DNA of 64,000 nucleotides from positions 408,100,547 to 408,164,546 of the forward strand of contig OW386285.2 in assembly GCA_936432065.2 (NCBI GenBank). The letters run 5' to 3'. The stretch is from Rutpela maculata. Taxonomy: Eukaryota > Arthropoda > Insecta > Coleoptera > Cerambycidae. The translations under genes were made by a program, and so were the position numbers. This document shows, piece after piece, positions 26,001-33,075 of the stretch; the first letter of the stretch is position 1; every line of letters begins with the position of its first letter. Below the pieces are notes generated by a model. That model did not search any database. It saw nothing but the letters and a program-made list of their open reading frames with translations, and was not told where the DNA came from.

Positions 26001-29000
26001 CTCCTTGCGGGCGTGCCGTCCTGTGTGTGTAATGCGGGCCCGTTGTGTTTTATCGAAAGACTAATATAATATTATTGATCAGCATGCTTTAAAATCCCTA
26101 TATCCAAAATTTAAAGACATTTTGATTCATGGTTGTCGAATTACGGCCCCCTAAAATTATGTTTTTGAAATATTAAATAATTAATAACTTTTAAACGAAT
26201 TGTATTTCGAAAAAAGTCATTCTTCATTTTCTATTTAAATTCGCCTTTTCTACAACCCAGCATCTGTATTTTCAAATTTCATAGGCCAAGAATTTTATTG
26301 AAGAATTACCAAAAAAAATCGGCAGCTACTGGAAGCGGCTGGAACCTCCCCTTCCGGTGAATCTTTGAAGCCGATAAGAGCACTAAACAATATGAACGAT
26401 CTCATTTAATTATATTTATTAAGTTGAAATATTTTTTTCATATTAAATCAGAAAAAAAAGTCTTGCGTTCGATGGGATTTGGACCTAAGAACTTGAGTGT
26501 TAAATTTATAGTCTGCACAACATTAATATTTTATTCAATGTTTTAATACAAATATATGCTTCATCGGATCCTAGCCCGGGGCCAGCCAGACAACCACGGT
26601 GAACACCGCCGAGGCGAGTGTGAGGCTGGACGGGGTAGGTCCGGTTTGGCTTGGACAAAAATAGAAAAGTAGCTCCTGTCTTCTGTAGGCACACTTAAAA
26701 ATTAGGTTAAAATTATAATGTGTTCACATGGACCTAAAATTAATATAAAAATAAACACAATACTATAAAAACGTTCGTAGGCAAGATCAATAATTTTGAT
26801 TATTGATACGGGAAACAACTAAACGAAAAAACCTGTTCGTTGGTAATGGAATCGATGGCAGGGATAGCCATCTTTGGAAAAAACCATATAACTCTTGGTG
26901 GACAGCTTCCCTGCCAGATGTAGCCAGGGTAGTGTTCATGGTGGATCGTTTAAGGTTTAAGGTTGAGTTGGTATATTTTGTTTTATCTTTTGGCCTCGAC
27001 CGATTTTTCACTAAATCGGTCGGGGAAGTGTCAAATTTCTGGTTCCAATGTTTCTCTGCGGAATTTGGTTTTTGAAAAATGTTTAGGTTGGCATCAATGT
27101 CTTAAATTGTTTTTAGGTTATGTAGCACTATTTTTAGGTAGTGTTTCGGGAAGAATTTCCGGTGGGATGCCGGAAGTAACGGAAATAGTTTTTAAAATAT
27201 AATGTCACTGTCACTTTTAAAGTTTCGGTGGGGTTGCTTACACTTGTAGGGCTTGTAAGCGGTTCAGGATGGCCTCTCACACCATCCGTGGGCTTTATAA
27301 ACGTCGAAAAAACTTGTAATCTCTCGATGCACTTAACACGTCAAAAATACTCAGCATTTGACATTTTTCTGAAAGGAGACATTTCTTCGAAAATTTGACA
27401 TTTTTTAAAAATTTGACATTTTTCTGAAAAGTAACATTTCTCTGAAAATTTGATATTTCTTGGAAATTAAAAAAAAAATTCGTGACGTCTTGTAGAAATA
27501 TTTTTTTGATCAGTTCGCCTGTTATAAGAATGTTATGTTTTTATGACGTCATCAGAACGTGGGTGTATTTTTAATTCACTCGTATTCCATCATCTACAAT
27601 ATTTCCACCTACGTTTCAAACTTTAATTGGATGTTTCCAATTGTTAAATCGATATCTACATCAGTTCGCCCTTTGTAAGAATTTTTCTTATTTGTGATGT
27701 CATGTGACGTAGGAGTATTATTAATTCACTTGTATTCCGTCCGTCTACAATATTTCCACCCACATTTCAAATTTTAATTGGATGTTTCCAATCGTTAAGT
27801 CAATATCTGTACCAGTTCGCCTGTTGTAAGAATTTGTCTTATTTGTGACGTCATGTAAATGTAGGTGTATTATTAATTCACTTTTATTACGTCCATTTAC
27901 AATATTTCCCCCTATGTTTCAAATTTCAATTCAATAACTCCAACCGTTAAGTCGATATCTGTACCAGTTCGTCTGTTGTAATAATTTTTCATTTTTGTGA
28001 CGTCATGTGACGTAGGTGTATTATTAATTCACTCGTAATCCGTCCGTCTACAATATTTATACCTACGTTTCAAATTTCAGTTCGATATCTTCAACCGTTC
28101 CCGAGTTATCAGCCGAAAACACTGAACACCTCCGTTATTATTAGAATATCACCCTGTACATTGCACTGCTTTGAGGACAAAAAACTGTAAATTTCACTTA
28201 GCGGAGATTTTAAAAATCAGTATCAAATATAATTTGGGCATATGGGAAAATCGAAATTTTGTGTTGAAACGTATATAGCAGCGAAACCATTAATCCTACA
28301 GACATTTTTTGACAAAGCAAATTCATTATCATTCATTCATCAGTCTTTCCAATAGATCCCTACTATTTTTTTGCCAAAATCAATATTTATCTAGATATTC
28401 GCAAGAGAAGAGAAAGATACAACGAATTGAAATTTTATCATTTGTTAAATTGTAAATTACAAAATTTCAGTTCATTGTGTTTCAGTTAATAATGAAAATA
28501 TTTTCATAAACTTCAAAACCTGTTGTTGTATTTTTATGGAAAGTAAAATGTATATGACAAAAAAAATTAATTTTAAACAGGAGTCCCTAGACCTAGGGGG
28601 GTCAATCGAAGTTTGAAAAAATTTTTCGCAAACTGCTTTTTCAAAATTTTTCAGGGGTCGTTAAAGGAGTGCTTCTCTAGATGTTATTTCCCATATTTCG
28701 TATGGGTCCCATGCGCCACAGACGAGAAAAAAAATGTTGAAATTTCACCAGCCGCCCCAGGGTATACGTTCTCTGACACTAGTCTATCGAACGTTAGGTT
28801 GGACTATAAAATTTATCTTACACAAGAAGCGTATTATTTTGTTTTTTAATTTTTTTCACGGAATCCAAATCGAAAAAGTGCAAGTGTGATATATCGTTGA
28901 AATCGGAATTTTTACTGCTTTTCAATGGTTCAATTACAAATTTTAAGTAATCATAAAATAAACAACTTGTTGTGCCAAAACGGCACTAAACATAATCCGA

Positions 29001-29098
29001 TTTCAACCAAACCCTTTTCAGATCTTCTGGAGTACTAAAGAAACCCTCATGCAAAGTTTCATCCAAATCCGTTTAGTAGCTTCGCCGCTATCGTGCTA

Positions 29099-29141
<43 letters not shown>

Positions 29142-30398
29142 TACACACAGACATTTTTCAAAAACAACTTTTTTGGGTTCCTGGGACCTCAAAACGTAAA
29201 GATTTGATGTTATCTCAATTTTAGATTTTGGACTAATTGTAGTAACCTCCCACAATTTTATTGTGGGGAGGTTAATAATATCAAACAATTTATAACTTGG
29301 AAATGAATTTTTTTTCGAAAAAAAGTAATTCCTCACTGTCTATTTAAAATCACTTTTTCTATCGTCCAATGTCATCCATGTTTTCAAATTCGGCAATGCT
29401 TAATGCAATAATTTACAGGGCAGCGGGTTCAAATGTTTGCTAATTTTTCAATGAAAATTCTCAGTCTATGAAATTTGAAAATATGGATGACGCAGTGAAT
29501 TTAAATAGAAAATGAAGAATTACTTTTTTTTCGAAATACAATTCGTTTAAAAGTTATTAATTATTTAATATTTGAAAGATATAATTTTAGGGGGCCGTAA
29601 TTCGAAAATCATAAACCAAAATATCTTCAAAATTCGAATATAGGGGTTCTAAAGCATGCTGATCAATAGTATTACATTAGTTTTTCAATAAAAAAACAAT
29701 AGGCCCGCATTACACATGCAGGCCAGCGCACCTGCAAGGAGGTGACGTCAGATTACTAGCCTCTACCTTGGGAACGTTTTTTAGCCTCGCTACGTTGGCG
29801 TTGGGGTGATTTCTATTACGAATAACTAGCAAAATAAAGATACATATATTTTTTTATTGTGACATTAGTTTATAATATCGGTAAATCTATCATTTCAAAT
29901 TGAAATTAAAATTTTGTGGACATGCCTATTTAAGAAAAAAAAGTCTTAGTGTGACTAAATGGCAGTTTTTTCATGAGGTTCCAATTTTTTTCAAAAATAT
30001 AGTTTTTGAGAGAAAGTAATAAATATTTCTGTTGGTAATTTTCAATAATAGTTTACATCCAAAAGACTTTTAACAAGCTTCATTAAAAAATGTATTATTT
30101 TGTTAGTAATTTCGGTTTATGTAAAATTAGAAATTGTGCTTTTTATTTCTTTTTTTATAAAAAACAAAATAGCAAATCGCATGCCCCCCCCCCCCCCCAA
30201 CAATCGTTGAAAATAGCACAATTTTATTCGATTATTGGGATATATTTAAAATTAAAAATACCACAGTGACTGACAAAACATATTTTGCAGGATGAAAACA
30301 GATACCATGAAGACATCTTTGGAATCACACTACGAACAGCTGAGGTTCACAACAGGTCTAGGGAATCAGCTAGGATCAGGATGGCGTCGGAACCCTAA
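3807..30398 (+). CDS. Nos: Nitric oxide synthase, C-terminal ten coding exons (partial gene)
   Basis: NOS makes nitric oxide from L-arginine; the reductase half passes electrons from NADPH through FAD and FMN to the heme domain of the partner subunit. The window holds coding exons 3807-3956, 10415-10589, 13215-13370, 16386-16620, 17905-18074, 18413-18623, 18968-19055, 23157-23421, 24295-24486 and 30291-30398. They join in phase at GT-AG junctions to give about 583 residues. Visible landmarks are the FMN-module insert ending EDTFGPLSNVR, FALGSSAYPNFCAFG, the FAD motif RFYSISSS, the NADPH motif GPGTGIAPFRAFW, YVCGD, and the tail ending ARIRMASEP. Insect NOS is about 1,200-1,350 residues, so the oxygenase domain and calmodulin site lie upstream of the window. 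Introns are up to 6.5 kb and full of transposons. No stop or frameshift interrupts the exons, so the gene looks functional. Family assignment is very secure. Confidence 0.96.
4490..5512. repeat. Foldback element, about 1 kb, with TAAA microsatellite at centre
   Basis: About 4490-4575 is inverted at about 5427-5511, and 4820-4990 is inverted at about 5190-5340. The two arms meet at a TAAA microsatellite (5031-5096). The short open frames in the arms mirror each other and are not genes. Confidence 0.75.
5031..5096. repeat. TAAA/TAAG microsatellite
   Basis: About 16 tetranucleotide units of taaa with some taag variants, at the loop of the surrounding foldback element. Confidence 0.95.
5655..6432. 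mobile_element. MITE-like foldback element, about 770 bp
   Basis: Arms of about 300 bp (5670-5975 and 6095-6420) are highly similar. The terminal matches are tccagtcaatga on the left and tcattgactgga on the right. attatatagtat occurs in the same orientation just outside both ends (5653-5664 and 6421-6432), a possible target duplication. No coding capacity. Confidence 0.8.
7082..7999. mobile_element. MITE with cactcaaag TIRs and TA target duplication
   Basis: TIRs of about 30-35 bp begin cactcaaagaaa at 7082 and end tttctttgagtg at 7999, with TA on both sides (7080-7081, 8000-8001). TA duplication points to the Tc1/mariner superfamily. The interior is AT-rich and non-coding. Part of it (about 7430-7605) is shared with about 33890-34045. 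Confidence 0.75.
8654..8749. repeat. Short hairpin of about 96 bp
   Basis: atttaatgatggctattaa at the left pairs with ttaataaccattaaat at the right, and the match continues inward with a few differences to a small loop near gggccgtagg. A small palindromic MITE is likely. Confidence 0.6.
9530..10060. repeat. Inverted repeat, about 530 bp
   Basis: About 9530-9605 (tgaagtatttcgacacactg onward) pairs with about 9990-10058, which ends catcaaaatacttca. A partial internal copy lies near 9640-9665. Non-coding; decayed foldback element. Confidence 0.6.
10415..10589 (+). CDS. Nos: NOS exon: end of FMN-binding module
   Basis: Completes the split Arg codon, then encodes FAVFALGSSAYPNFCAFG and GELGGERL...GDEMCGQDQAFRKWAPQIFQ. 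This is the flavodoxin-fold FMN site of NOS; the loop after FALGSS lies near the FMN ring in the family. Acceptor aatacag before 10415, donor CAG|gtattt after 10589, ending in phase 0. Confidence 0.95.
10590..11651. other. AT-rich NOS intron, nothing recognised
   Basis: No exon, repeat boundary or coding signal was found between the NOS exon ending at 10589 and the foldback element at 11652. Confidence 0.4.
11652..13080. repeat. Foldback element, 1.43 kb
   Basis: The left arm, starting agccaaaaaacacccctgaa at 11652, is inverted at the right end, ttcaggggtgttttttggct, ending at 13080. Similarity is high over about 600 bp per arm, centred near 12366. The arms carry short G/C palindromes of the form acccccA..gggg every 150-200 bp. 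No coding sequence. Confidence 0.9.
13215..13370 (+). CDS. Nos: NOS exon: FMN-FAD connecting segment
   Basis: Fifty-two codons, LACETFCLDDDDTLLEATI through RCHNKK. ACETFCLD is a well-conserved start of the hinge between the FMN and FAD modules in NOS; the rest is the variable linker. Acceptor tttttag before 13215, donor AAG|gtatgt after 13370, phase 0 on both sides. It lies 135 bp after the end of a 1.4-kb foldback element. Confidence 0.93.
13560..14400 (-). pseudogene. Possible LINE ORF1 or gag-like remnant
   Basis: On the minus strand, frames such as 13937-13557 and about 14190-13950 encode Lys/Arg/Gln-rich peptides (for example EEAFEKSRKARLLGEKTIKK) with codon use unlike the AT-rich flanks. 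This resembles the basic ORF1/gag regions of non-LTR elements. The frame is broken and no domain was recognised. Tentative. Confidence 0.3.
16231..16257 (-). ncRNA. Hammerhead-ribozyme-like core
   Basis: Reading the minus strand: CTGATGA, then a 6-bp stem GCCAAC with loop ATT and GTTGGC, then GAAA. This is the invariant CUGAUGA - stem II - GAAA core of hammerhead ribozymes, which are common in Penelope-like and other insect retroelements. A short stem III is possible just after GAAA, but stem I does not pair well here, so this copy may be inactive. Confidence 0.5.
16386..16620 (+). CDS. Nos: NOS exon: start of FAD-binding domain
   Basis: Encodes VSAAPLIRRKNLHGEKSAK, then the hallmark NPGDHLGVFAMNRPEL and a segment ending KETHTSNG. 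PGDH(L/V)G is the conserved FAD-domain motif of NOS and cytochrome P450 reductase. The acceptor is the tag at 16383-16385. A second AG five bases later would break the frame. The donor is ATG|gtaaat; the exon ends one base into a Gly codon. Confidence 0.94.
16621..17155. other. AT-rich NOS intron, nothing recognised
   Basis: No repeat ends, exon or coding signal were seen here or in 17411-17904 on the other side of the palindrome. Confidence 0.4.
17156..17410. mobile_element. Palindromic MITE, about 255 bp
   Basis: cgtaattcgacatatttctc at the left pairs with gagaaattgtcgaattacg at the right. The arms also match around gataggctt/aagcctatc. Centre near 17283. Non-coding, inside the NOS intron between exons 16386-16620 and 17905-18074. 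Confidence 0.75.
17905..18074 (+). CDS. Nos: NOS exon: FAD-domain connecting helices
   Basis: Completes the split Gly codon and encodes VIRNWKPHERLPSCTARELF, then FLDITTPPTPNLLQHFAAIA and EEDQRKLNLLAT. The FLDITTPP block is the helical connecting domain shared by NOS and P450 reductase. Acceptor tttcag before 17905, donor ACT|gtaagt after 18074, ending in phase 0. Confidence 0.94.
18413..18623 (+). CDS. Nos: NOS exon: FAD isoalloxazine-binding segment
   Basis: Encodes DSSAYEDWRHWRFPNLLEVL, EEFPSV, then LQPRFYSISSSP and EVHLTVAVVVYRTE. RFYSISSS is the FAD-contacting motif of the family. Acceptor actttcag before 18413, donor AAG|gtcagt after 18623, ending one base into an Asp codon. The open frame runs on into the intron to a stop near 18706, but the match to NOS stops at the donor. 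Confidence 0.95.
18968..19055 (+). CDS. Nos: NOS exon: FAD-domain GVCSNYL segment
   Basis: An 88-base exon too short to stand out as an open frame. It encodes (D)GEGPIHYGVCSNYLQNIPVNEEI and FFFVR. G(V/L)CSxYL contacts FAD in NOS. Acceptor atttcag before 18968, donor AG|gtaagg after 19055. The split codons fit exons 18413-18623 and 23157-23421. Confidence 0.93.
19056..20003. other. NOS intron, nothing recognised
   Basis: AT-rich; no exon or full element. ttggcatcatcagcagc at 19732-19748 recalls the hammerhead-like core at 16.2 kb, but stem II and GAAA are missing. Confidence 0.4.
20237..22265 (+). mobile_element. Tc1/mariner-superfamily element with about 300-bp TIRs
   Basis: Begins CAGTGTGTCACAGGATAG and ends with its inverted counterpart CTATCCTGGGACACACTG, flanked by TA (20235-20236, 22266-22267). 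TIRs are about 300 bp (20237-20535 and 21968-22265), unusually long for this superfamily, and about 90% similar by eye. It contains one long transposase frame at 20759-21781. Confidence 0.9.
20759..21781 (+). CDS. Mariner-like (IS630/Tc1) transposase, 340 codons
   Basis: The frame is open from 20753, but the first ATG is 20759 (MVLTVREKIYIVQCYG). The N-terminus (about residues 1-65) reads as a helix-turn-helix DNA-binding region. The catalytic core has FSDEST (Asp156), QHDGCPGH (Asp246) and WPARSPDLS (Asp283), leaving 36 residues between the second and third acidic residues. After it comes DFFLWGCIKQLVY. Related proteins normally read SPDL(T)PLDFFLWG; here SWIL replaces the (T)PL part, one extra residue, so activity is uncertain. 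No stop or frameshift is present, so the copy is young or recently active. Confidence 0.88.
   Translation: MVLTVREKIYIVQCYGIGGENSLREVVSQFNLKFPNTALSRIQAMRIIKKFLATGSVLNMKRKIKAYDEDNVGAIIAHASVIENPRMPLRERSAFINISKSELQRIYKAKKIRAYTANYKHTLEEGDDGRRLDFCLTIGDKIMEERFFHHFIIFSDESTFTTNGVVSSQNCRFWASENPNFRIHCRRQYYKKVNVWCAVSYHIGVIGPYFIEGRLNQHTYLQLLERFSEEYLNILRDMPLVHFQHDGCPGHSTEMVNRWLNLNFGENWIARNGPIKWPARSPDLSWILDFFLWGCIKQLVYAEPLPNDVAVLKQRITNAVNSIPLDHIRNSFKDVNLLCF
22516..22741. mobile_element. Palindromic MITE, 226 bp
   Basis: Starts CAGTTCATCTCAAACTTATA and ends with the inverse, TATAAGTTTGAGATGAACTG, with TA on both sides. Arms of about 100 bp are nearly identical around a short AT-rich centre near 22628. Likely a mariner-type MITE. 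Confidence 0.85.
23157..23421 (+). CDS. Nos: NOS exon: NADPH-binding domain, first half
   Basis: Encodes SAPSFYLPNDSTRPVVLVGP, then GTGIAPFRAFWQHR, MWLFFGCRTNDMDLYKEE and DRVFLALSREPNTPK. GPGTGIAPFR binds the NADPH pyrophosphate; FGCR and LSRE lie in the nucleotide site. Acceptor ttacag before 23157, donor AAA|gtaagc after 23421. The preceding intron (19056-23156) carries the nested mariner-like and foldback elements. Confidence 0.96.
23422..24294. other. NOS intron, nothing recognised
   Basis: Short intron of 873 bp, AT-rich, no element ends or coding signal. Confidence 0.5.
24295..24486 (+). CDS. Nos: NOS exon: NADPH-binding domain, second half
   Basis: Sixty-four codons beginning TYVQKLALKEGAEIYKFLV, then GHFYVCGDCTMAEHVYQTL and DDQVQSFMLSLR. 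YVCGD..MA is the conserved NADPH-site turn and helix. Acceptor tttttcag before 24295; donor AGA|gtgagt after 24486, phase 0. Confidence 0.95.
24487..25180. other. NOS intron start with a small hairpin
   Basis: tttcccggac (24901-24910) pairs with gtccgggaaag (24933-24943), and a third partial copy follows at 24947. Otherwise unassigned AT-rich DNA. Confidence 0.45.
25190..25432 (+). mobile_element. 5S rRNA-derived SINE
   Basis: cgatcggtgaagttaaggca, then aaccgggcgagtccagcacttggatg (about 25277-25322), matches the 5S rRNA segment around its internal promoter (consensus GATCACCGAAGTTAAGCA and GGGCG...AGTACTTAGATGG), with small indels. Weaker similarity extends to about 25245. The 3' end has an A-rich simple tail (aaaat/aaaata units, about 25395-25432). 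Such 5S-headed SINEs (SINE3 class) are transcribed by RNA polymerase III and moved by LINEs. Too diverged to be a 5S gene. Confidence 0.6.
27360..27465. repeat. Degenerate short tandem repeat
   Basis: Repeated units close to tttgacatttttctgaaaa, about 18-22 bp, four to five copies with substitutions. Confidence 0.6.
27511..28120. repeat. 151-bp tandem repeat, four copies
   Basis: Units begin cagttcgcctgtt or close variants at 27511, 27662, 27813 and 27964, spaced exactly 151 bp. Each has a tgacgtca-type palindrome near its start, a conserved ttattaattcact block and tacaatattt. Satellite-like or a transposon internal repeat inside the last NOS intron. Confidence 0.9.
29107..29137. repeat. AC microsatellite
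   Basis: About 15 AC units with atac flanks, in the decayed retroelement-like stretch before the right arm of the 25.9-29.8 kb inverted repeat. Confidence 0.95.
30184..30198. repeat. Poly(C) tract of 15
   Basis: Fifteen consecutive C in otherwise AT-rich DNA, about 93 bases before the last NOS exon. Exact length may vary between alleles or be affected by sequencing. Confidence 0.9.
30291..30398 (+). CDS. Nos: NOS last exon: C-terminal tail and stop
   Basis: Encodes DENRYHEDIFGITLRTAEVH, then NRSRESARIRMASEP and TAA at 30396-30398. In NOS the aromatic residue of FGITLRT stacks on the FAD ring, and the basic tail after it regulates electron flow. Acceptor tattttgcag before 30291. The intron before it (5.8 kb) holds a 3.9-kb inverted-repeat region, a 151-bp tandem repeat and a 5S-derived SINE. 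Confidence 0.95.
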   Translation, partial: DENRYHEDIFGITLRTAEVHNRSRESARIRMASEP

Positions 30399-31388
30399 CA
30401 ATAGTTTATTAAGCAATTTAAGCAACTAAGTACCTACTCTTACTAAATTTATATCTATGTTCTATATCTGCAAATAATCGATACTGTTCAATGCTATGAA
30501 AGAGGCGAAAGATGCAATTTTACCGATGCAGTTACGTACAATGTTGTAAATGAAGTCGAATCGAACGAGAGAATTATTGGAGTCCCACTTCTTGTGACAA
30601 AGGTCCGCTGTCTCTAAATCGCAGAGAACTTACAGAAATGTTTGTTATTTGTGATTGGTTAGCTATACCTGATCGAATCTGCAAATTGTGGAAAATAACG
30701 CACATTTTCAATTAATAATTGTTGTACCTTTTGCAGATTCTCAGAAAAACTGTTGCATTTGAAAATATATCGAGATTTTATTACGTTGAAATATAAGTAT
30801 AATATTTAAAAATTATTGCACAGTTACCTACACACCTCTTACAAATAATAATGGCACAGTTTTGAAATATATATTATATTCCATTTTCATTGTGATCATG
30901 TATATTATAAATACATTTTTAATATCTATTGTGATTAAAACTATATTTATCTTGATGGTGTATATTAAATGATTATCATCGAATTTATGTATATTCACTA
31001 ACAGAATAAAAATATAATTATATTTACTTATGTCGTTTTTATATTAAAAAATCCTGTCTATAATGAATCCGTAAAATCAGGATAGTAATAAATATACGTG
31101 ATCAAAACGTGCGACGAATTCTGTTGGCATTTGAATTTAAAGGGGATGTTATTCAAAAACTTTACGAAAGTTTATCAAATCAACGTCGCTCTGTTACATG
31201 TGTTACTTGACACTATATTAAGAGTTCAGTTTTTAGCTTTCTTCCTTTTACGGATTTGGAAGAATTTCTGATGCACACTAGACTGAAAATTAGAATTGAT
31301 GGCAAAAATTTCAAAATGGCGGAACGAGTCATGAAATTAGCATAGACATATGCAAAATAACCTCTAGATTCCAAACGTGCAAAAACAT
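30399..31388 (+). other. NOS 3' untranslated region and downstream DNA
   Basis: Very AT-rich, no repeats recognised. Contains the candidate AATAAA at 31005-31010. Confidence 0.5.
31005..31010 (+). terminator. Candidate polyadenylation signal for NOS
   Basis: AATAAA about 607 bases after the NOS stop codon, in a very AT-rich 3' region with no other recognised feature. It is a plausible 3' end signal, but AATAAA is frequent by chance in such DNA. Confidence 0.4.
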
Positions 31389-31557
31389 ACAGGGTGCCCA
31401 TTTAAAAATTAAAAGTTGAGGTCACTTCCGGTGAAATCGGAAGACGTAGAAACTTGACAGATGGATTAAAAATGTATCATAATACATGCCAATTCAACTC
31501 GACCCGTTAAAAATGAAGAAATGGTAGATGGAAAATGATCTTGTTGACACCCGGTAT
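31389..31557. mobile_element. Small MITE with tacagggtg-type ends
   Basis: Starts tacagggtgcccattt and ends tgacacccggta, imperfect TIRs of about 12 bp with TA outer bases, a pattern typical of Tc1/mariner-type MITEs. About 170 bp, non-coding. Confidence 0.5.
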
Positions 31558-32323
31558 TTTTAACAGCTCCGGAATGTTCACTCTTTTAGCTTCTTTGACT
31601 TAATGACCAATAATGCTAATGCGTTTAAGTCGCGCTTAAGAGATGGTAGCTCTAATATTATCTTTTCTTATCTTCAGTTTCGAAAATGAACGCTCGGCAC
31701 TTGCTACTGTAACAACTGACAGAATCAAAGGAAGAACTAAAATAGATATTACTTCGGTAAAGCTAGAACTTATATCTAAGTAAATTACTAATACCAATTC
31801 GGACAGTTGTCGTATTCTTACTTGCTAAATTTGGTAACTGCCCAGGTAGCAATATGTTATAATGACGCCAAAATCTGGCGATTCTAGTCAAAAAGATGTC
31901 AGTGCACTAAAAATCGACGACATAATGACGTCTACATGACATTAGAATGACGTGCTACACATCACATGATATTGTCGCCTTTTTCGCTGTTAAATTTATT
32001 TATATTTTATCGGATTACAAATTTTAAAGCTCTCTAATGGCATTTTGTTATTGTAAGCAGAGTGTAAAGTTTAAAAAATAAATAAAACGTGTCGTGAGGG
32101 ATAAGTATTGGCGTTTTTATTCGAGGATAATGTTTTTTAACAATATCCAAACTAATTTATATTCGAAAAAGTTTGCAAAGATTCGGCAGTTTATTTGTGC
32201 AGGTATCAAGTTCTTTGAATAATAAAATTAGATTAAAATGCACTAAAAAGCTAAATCTAGCCGTTGCGTGTTCCAACTATCAAGTCTTTAAAAAAGTACC
32301 GGCGGTTCGCCCCTTGCTCATTT

Positions 32324-32343
32324 TTTTTTTTTTTTTTTTTTTT
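32324..32343. repeat. Poly(T) tract
   Basis: About 20 consecutive T; could be a retroposon tail on the minus strand, but no body was recognised. Confidence 0.7.
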
Positions 32344-32994
32344 GTTAAAATAATTGCGAAAAAAATTTTAGTTGTTTTTTTTTAAAGGTAATAATTGCTT
32401 ATAAAACCGATGTACGAATGTACTTTTTTTCAATTTTAGGTCTATTTTAGACCATTATATATTCTATTTATGTTGTAGATGACGATATTATACCTTTACC
32501 GTTTGTTCTCCAACACGTTTCCCAGGTTTATATAAGTACCTACCTCAACTTAAAACTTTAATTCTTAAAATAGGTGACTCCTGACTTCCCCCCATCGGTC
32601 ATCAAATTTGAGATAAGGAAATTTTTTTTTCAGATTTCTCCCTCTCTGCTCTTCAATTTCGAGATCTGGGGAAAACATTTTTTTTAACGAACCGCCACTG
32701 AATTAATGTGATAATTATATTGTTCAACAACACTACTCGTACTTCTCAGGTGACATTGGTGACAGTTTAATTAAATTAAATAAGTTCTTCTTAATAATTA
32801 TAAATAAATAAAAATACTAGTATGTAACTCGAAAAATTCAGGTTTGGGAACACGTAAAAAAATAGAAAAAAAAAAGAGAACCTGAAAGATTTTCATATAT
32901 TTTAAATAAGGCTAGAAATTCAATTTCACATAATAAAAACTTCATACACATCACCACAAATACTGCTTTTAGCATCCGAAATAACGGTCACTAA

Positions 32995-33075
32995 GATAGC
33001 TCAGTTGGTAGAAGAGTCAGTACTGTAATACGGACAACGGAGACATGCAACATTATAATTTGCAGGCAGCCCTTG
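32995..33075 (+). mobile_element. tRNA-like SINE or tRNA pseudogene remnant
   Basis: aagatagctcagttggtag then aagagtcagtactgtaatac matches a tRNA D-arm (A box) and anticodon-arm region. The expected B box (ggttcgaatcc) is not recognisable and there is no closed acceptor stem, so it is not a working tRNA gene. Confidence 0.45.

Larger units (their letters stand above)
25915..29830. repeat. Large inverted-repeat region, about 3.9 kb
   Basis: The left arm (about 25920-26300: gaaatcaccccaacgcagcg, cccaaggtagaggct, aaagcatgct equivalents) recurs inverted at about 29455-29825. Arms of about 380 bp enclose 3.1 kb with a short G/C-rich piece (26560-26650), a degenerate short tandem repeat (27360-27460), a 151-bp tandem repeat and an AC microsatellite. 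The inner DNA near 28850-29100 resembles a decayed retroelement 3' end. No intact gene. Confidence 0.8.

Noticed and set aside
29088..29336. 82-codon frame with Cys-Val repeats
   Set aside because: It is a translation of the AC microsatellite.
32995..33075. Functional tRNA gene
   Set aside because: A box only; no B box, no acceptor stem pairing.
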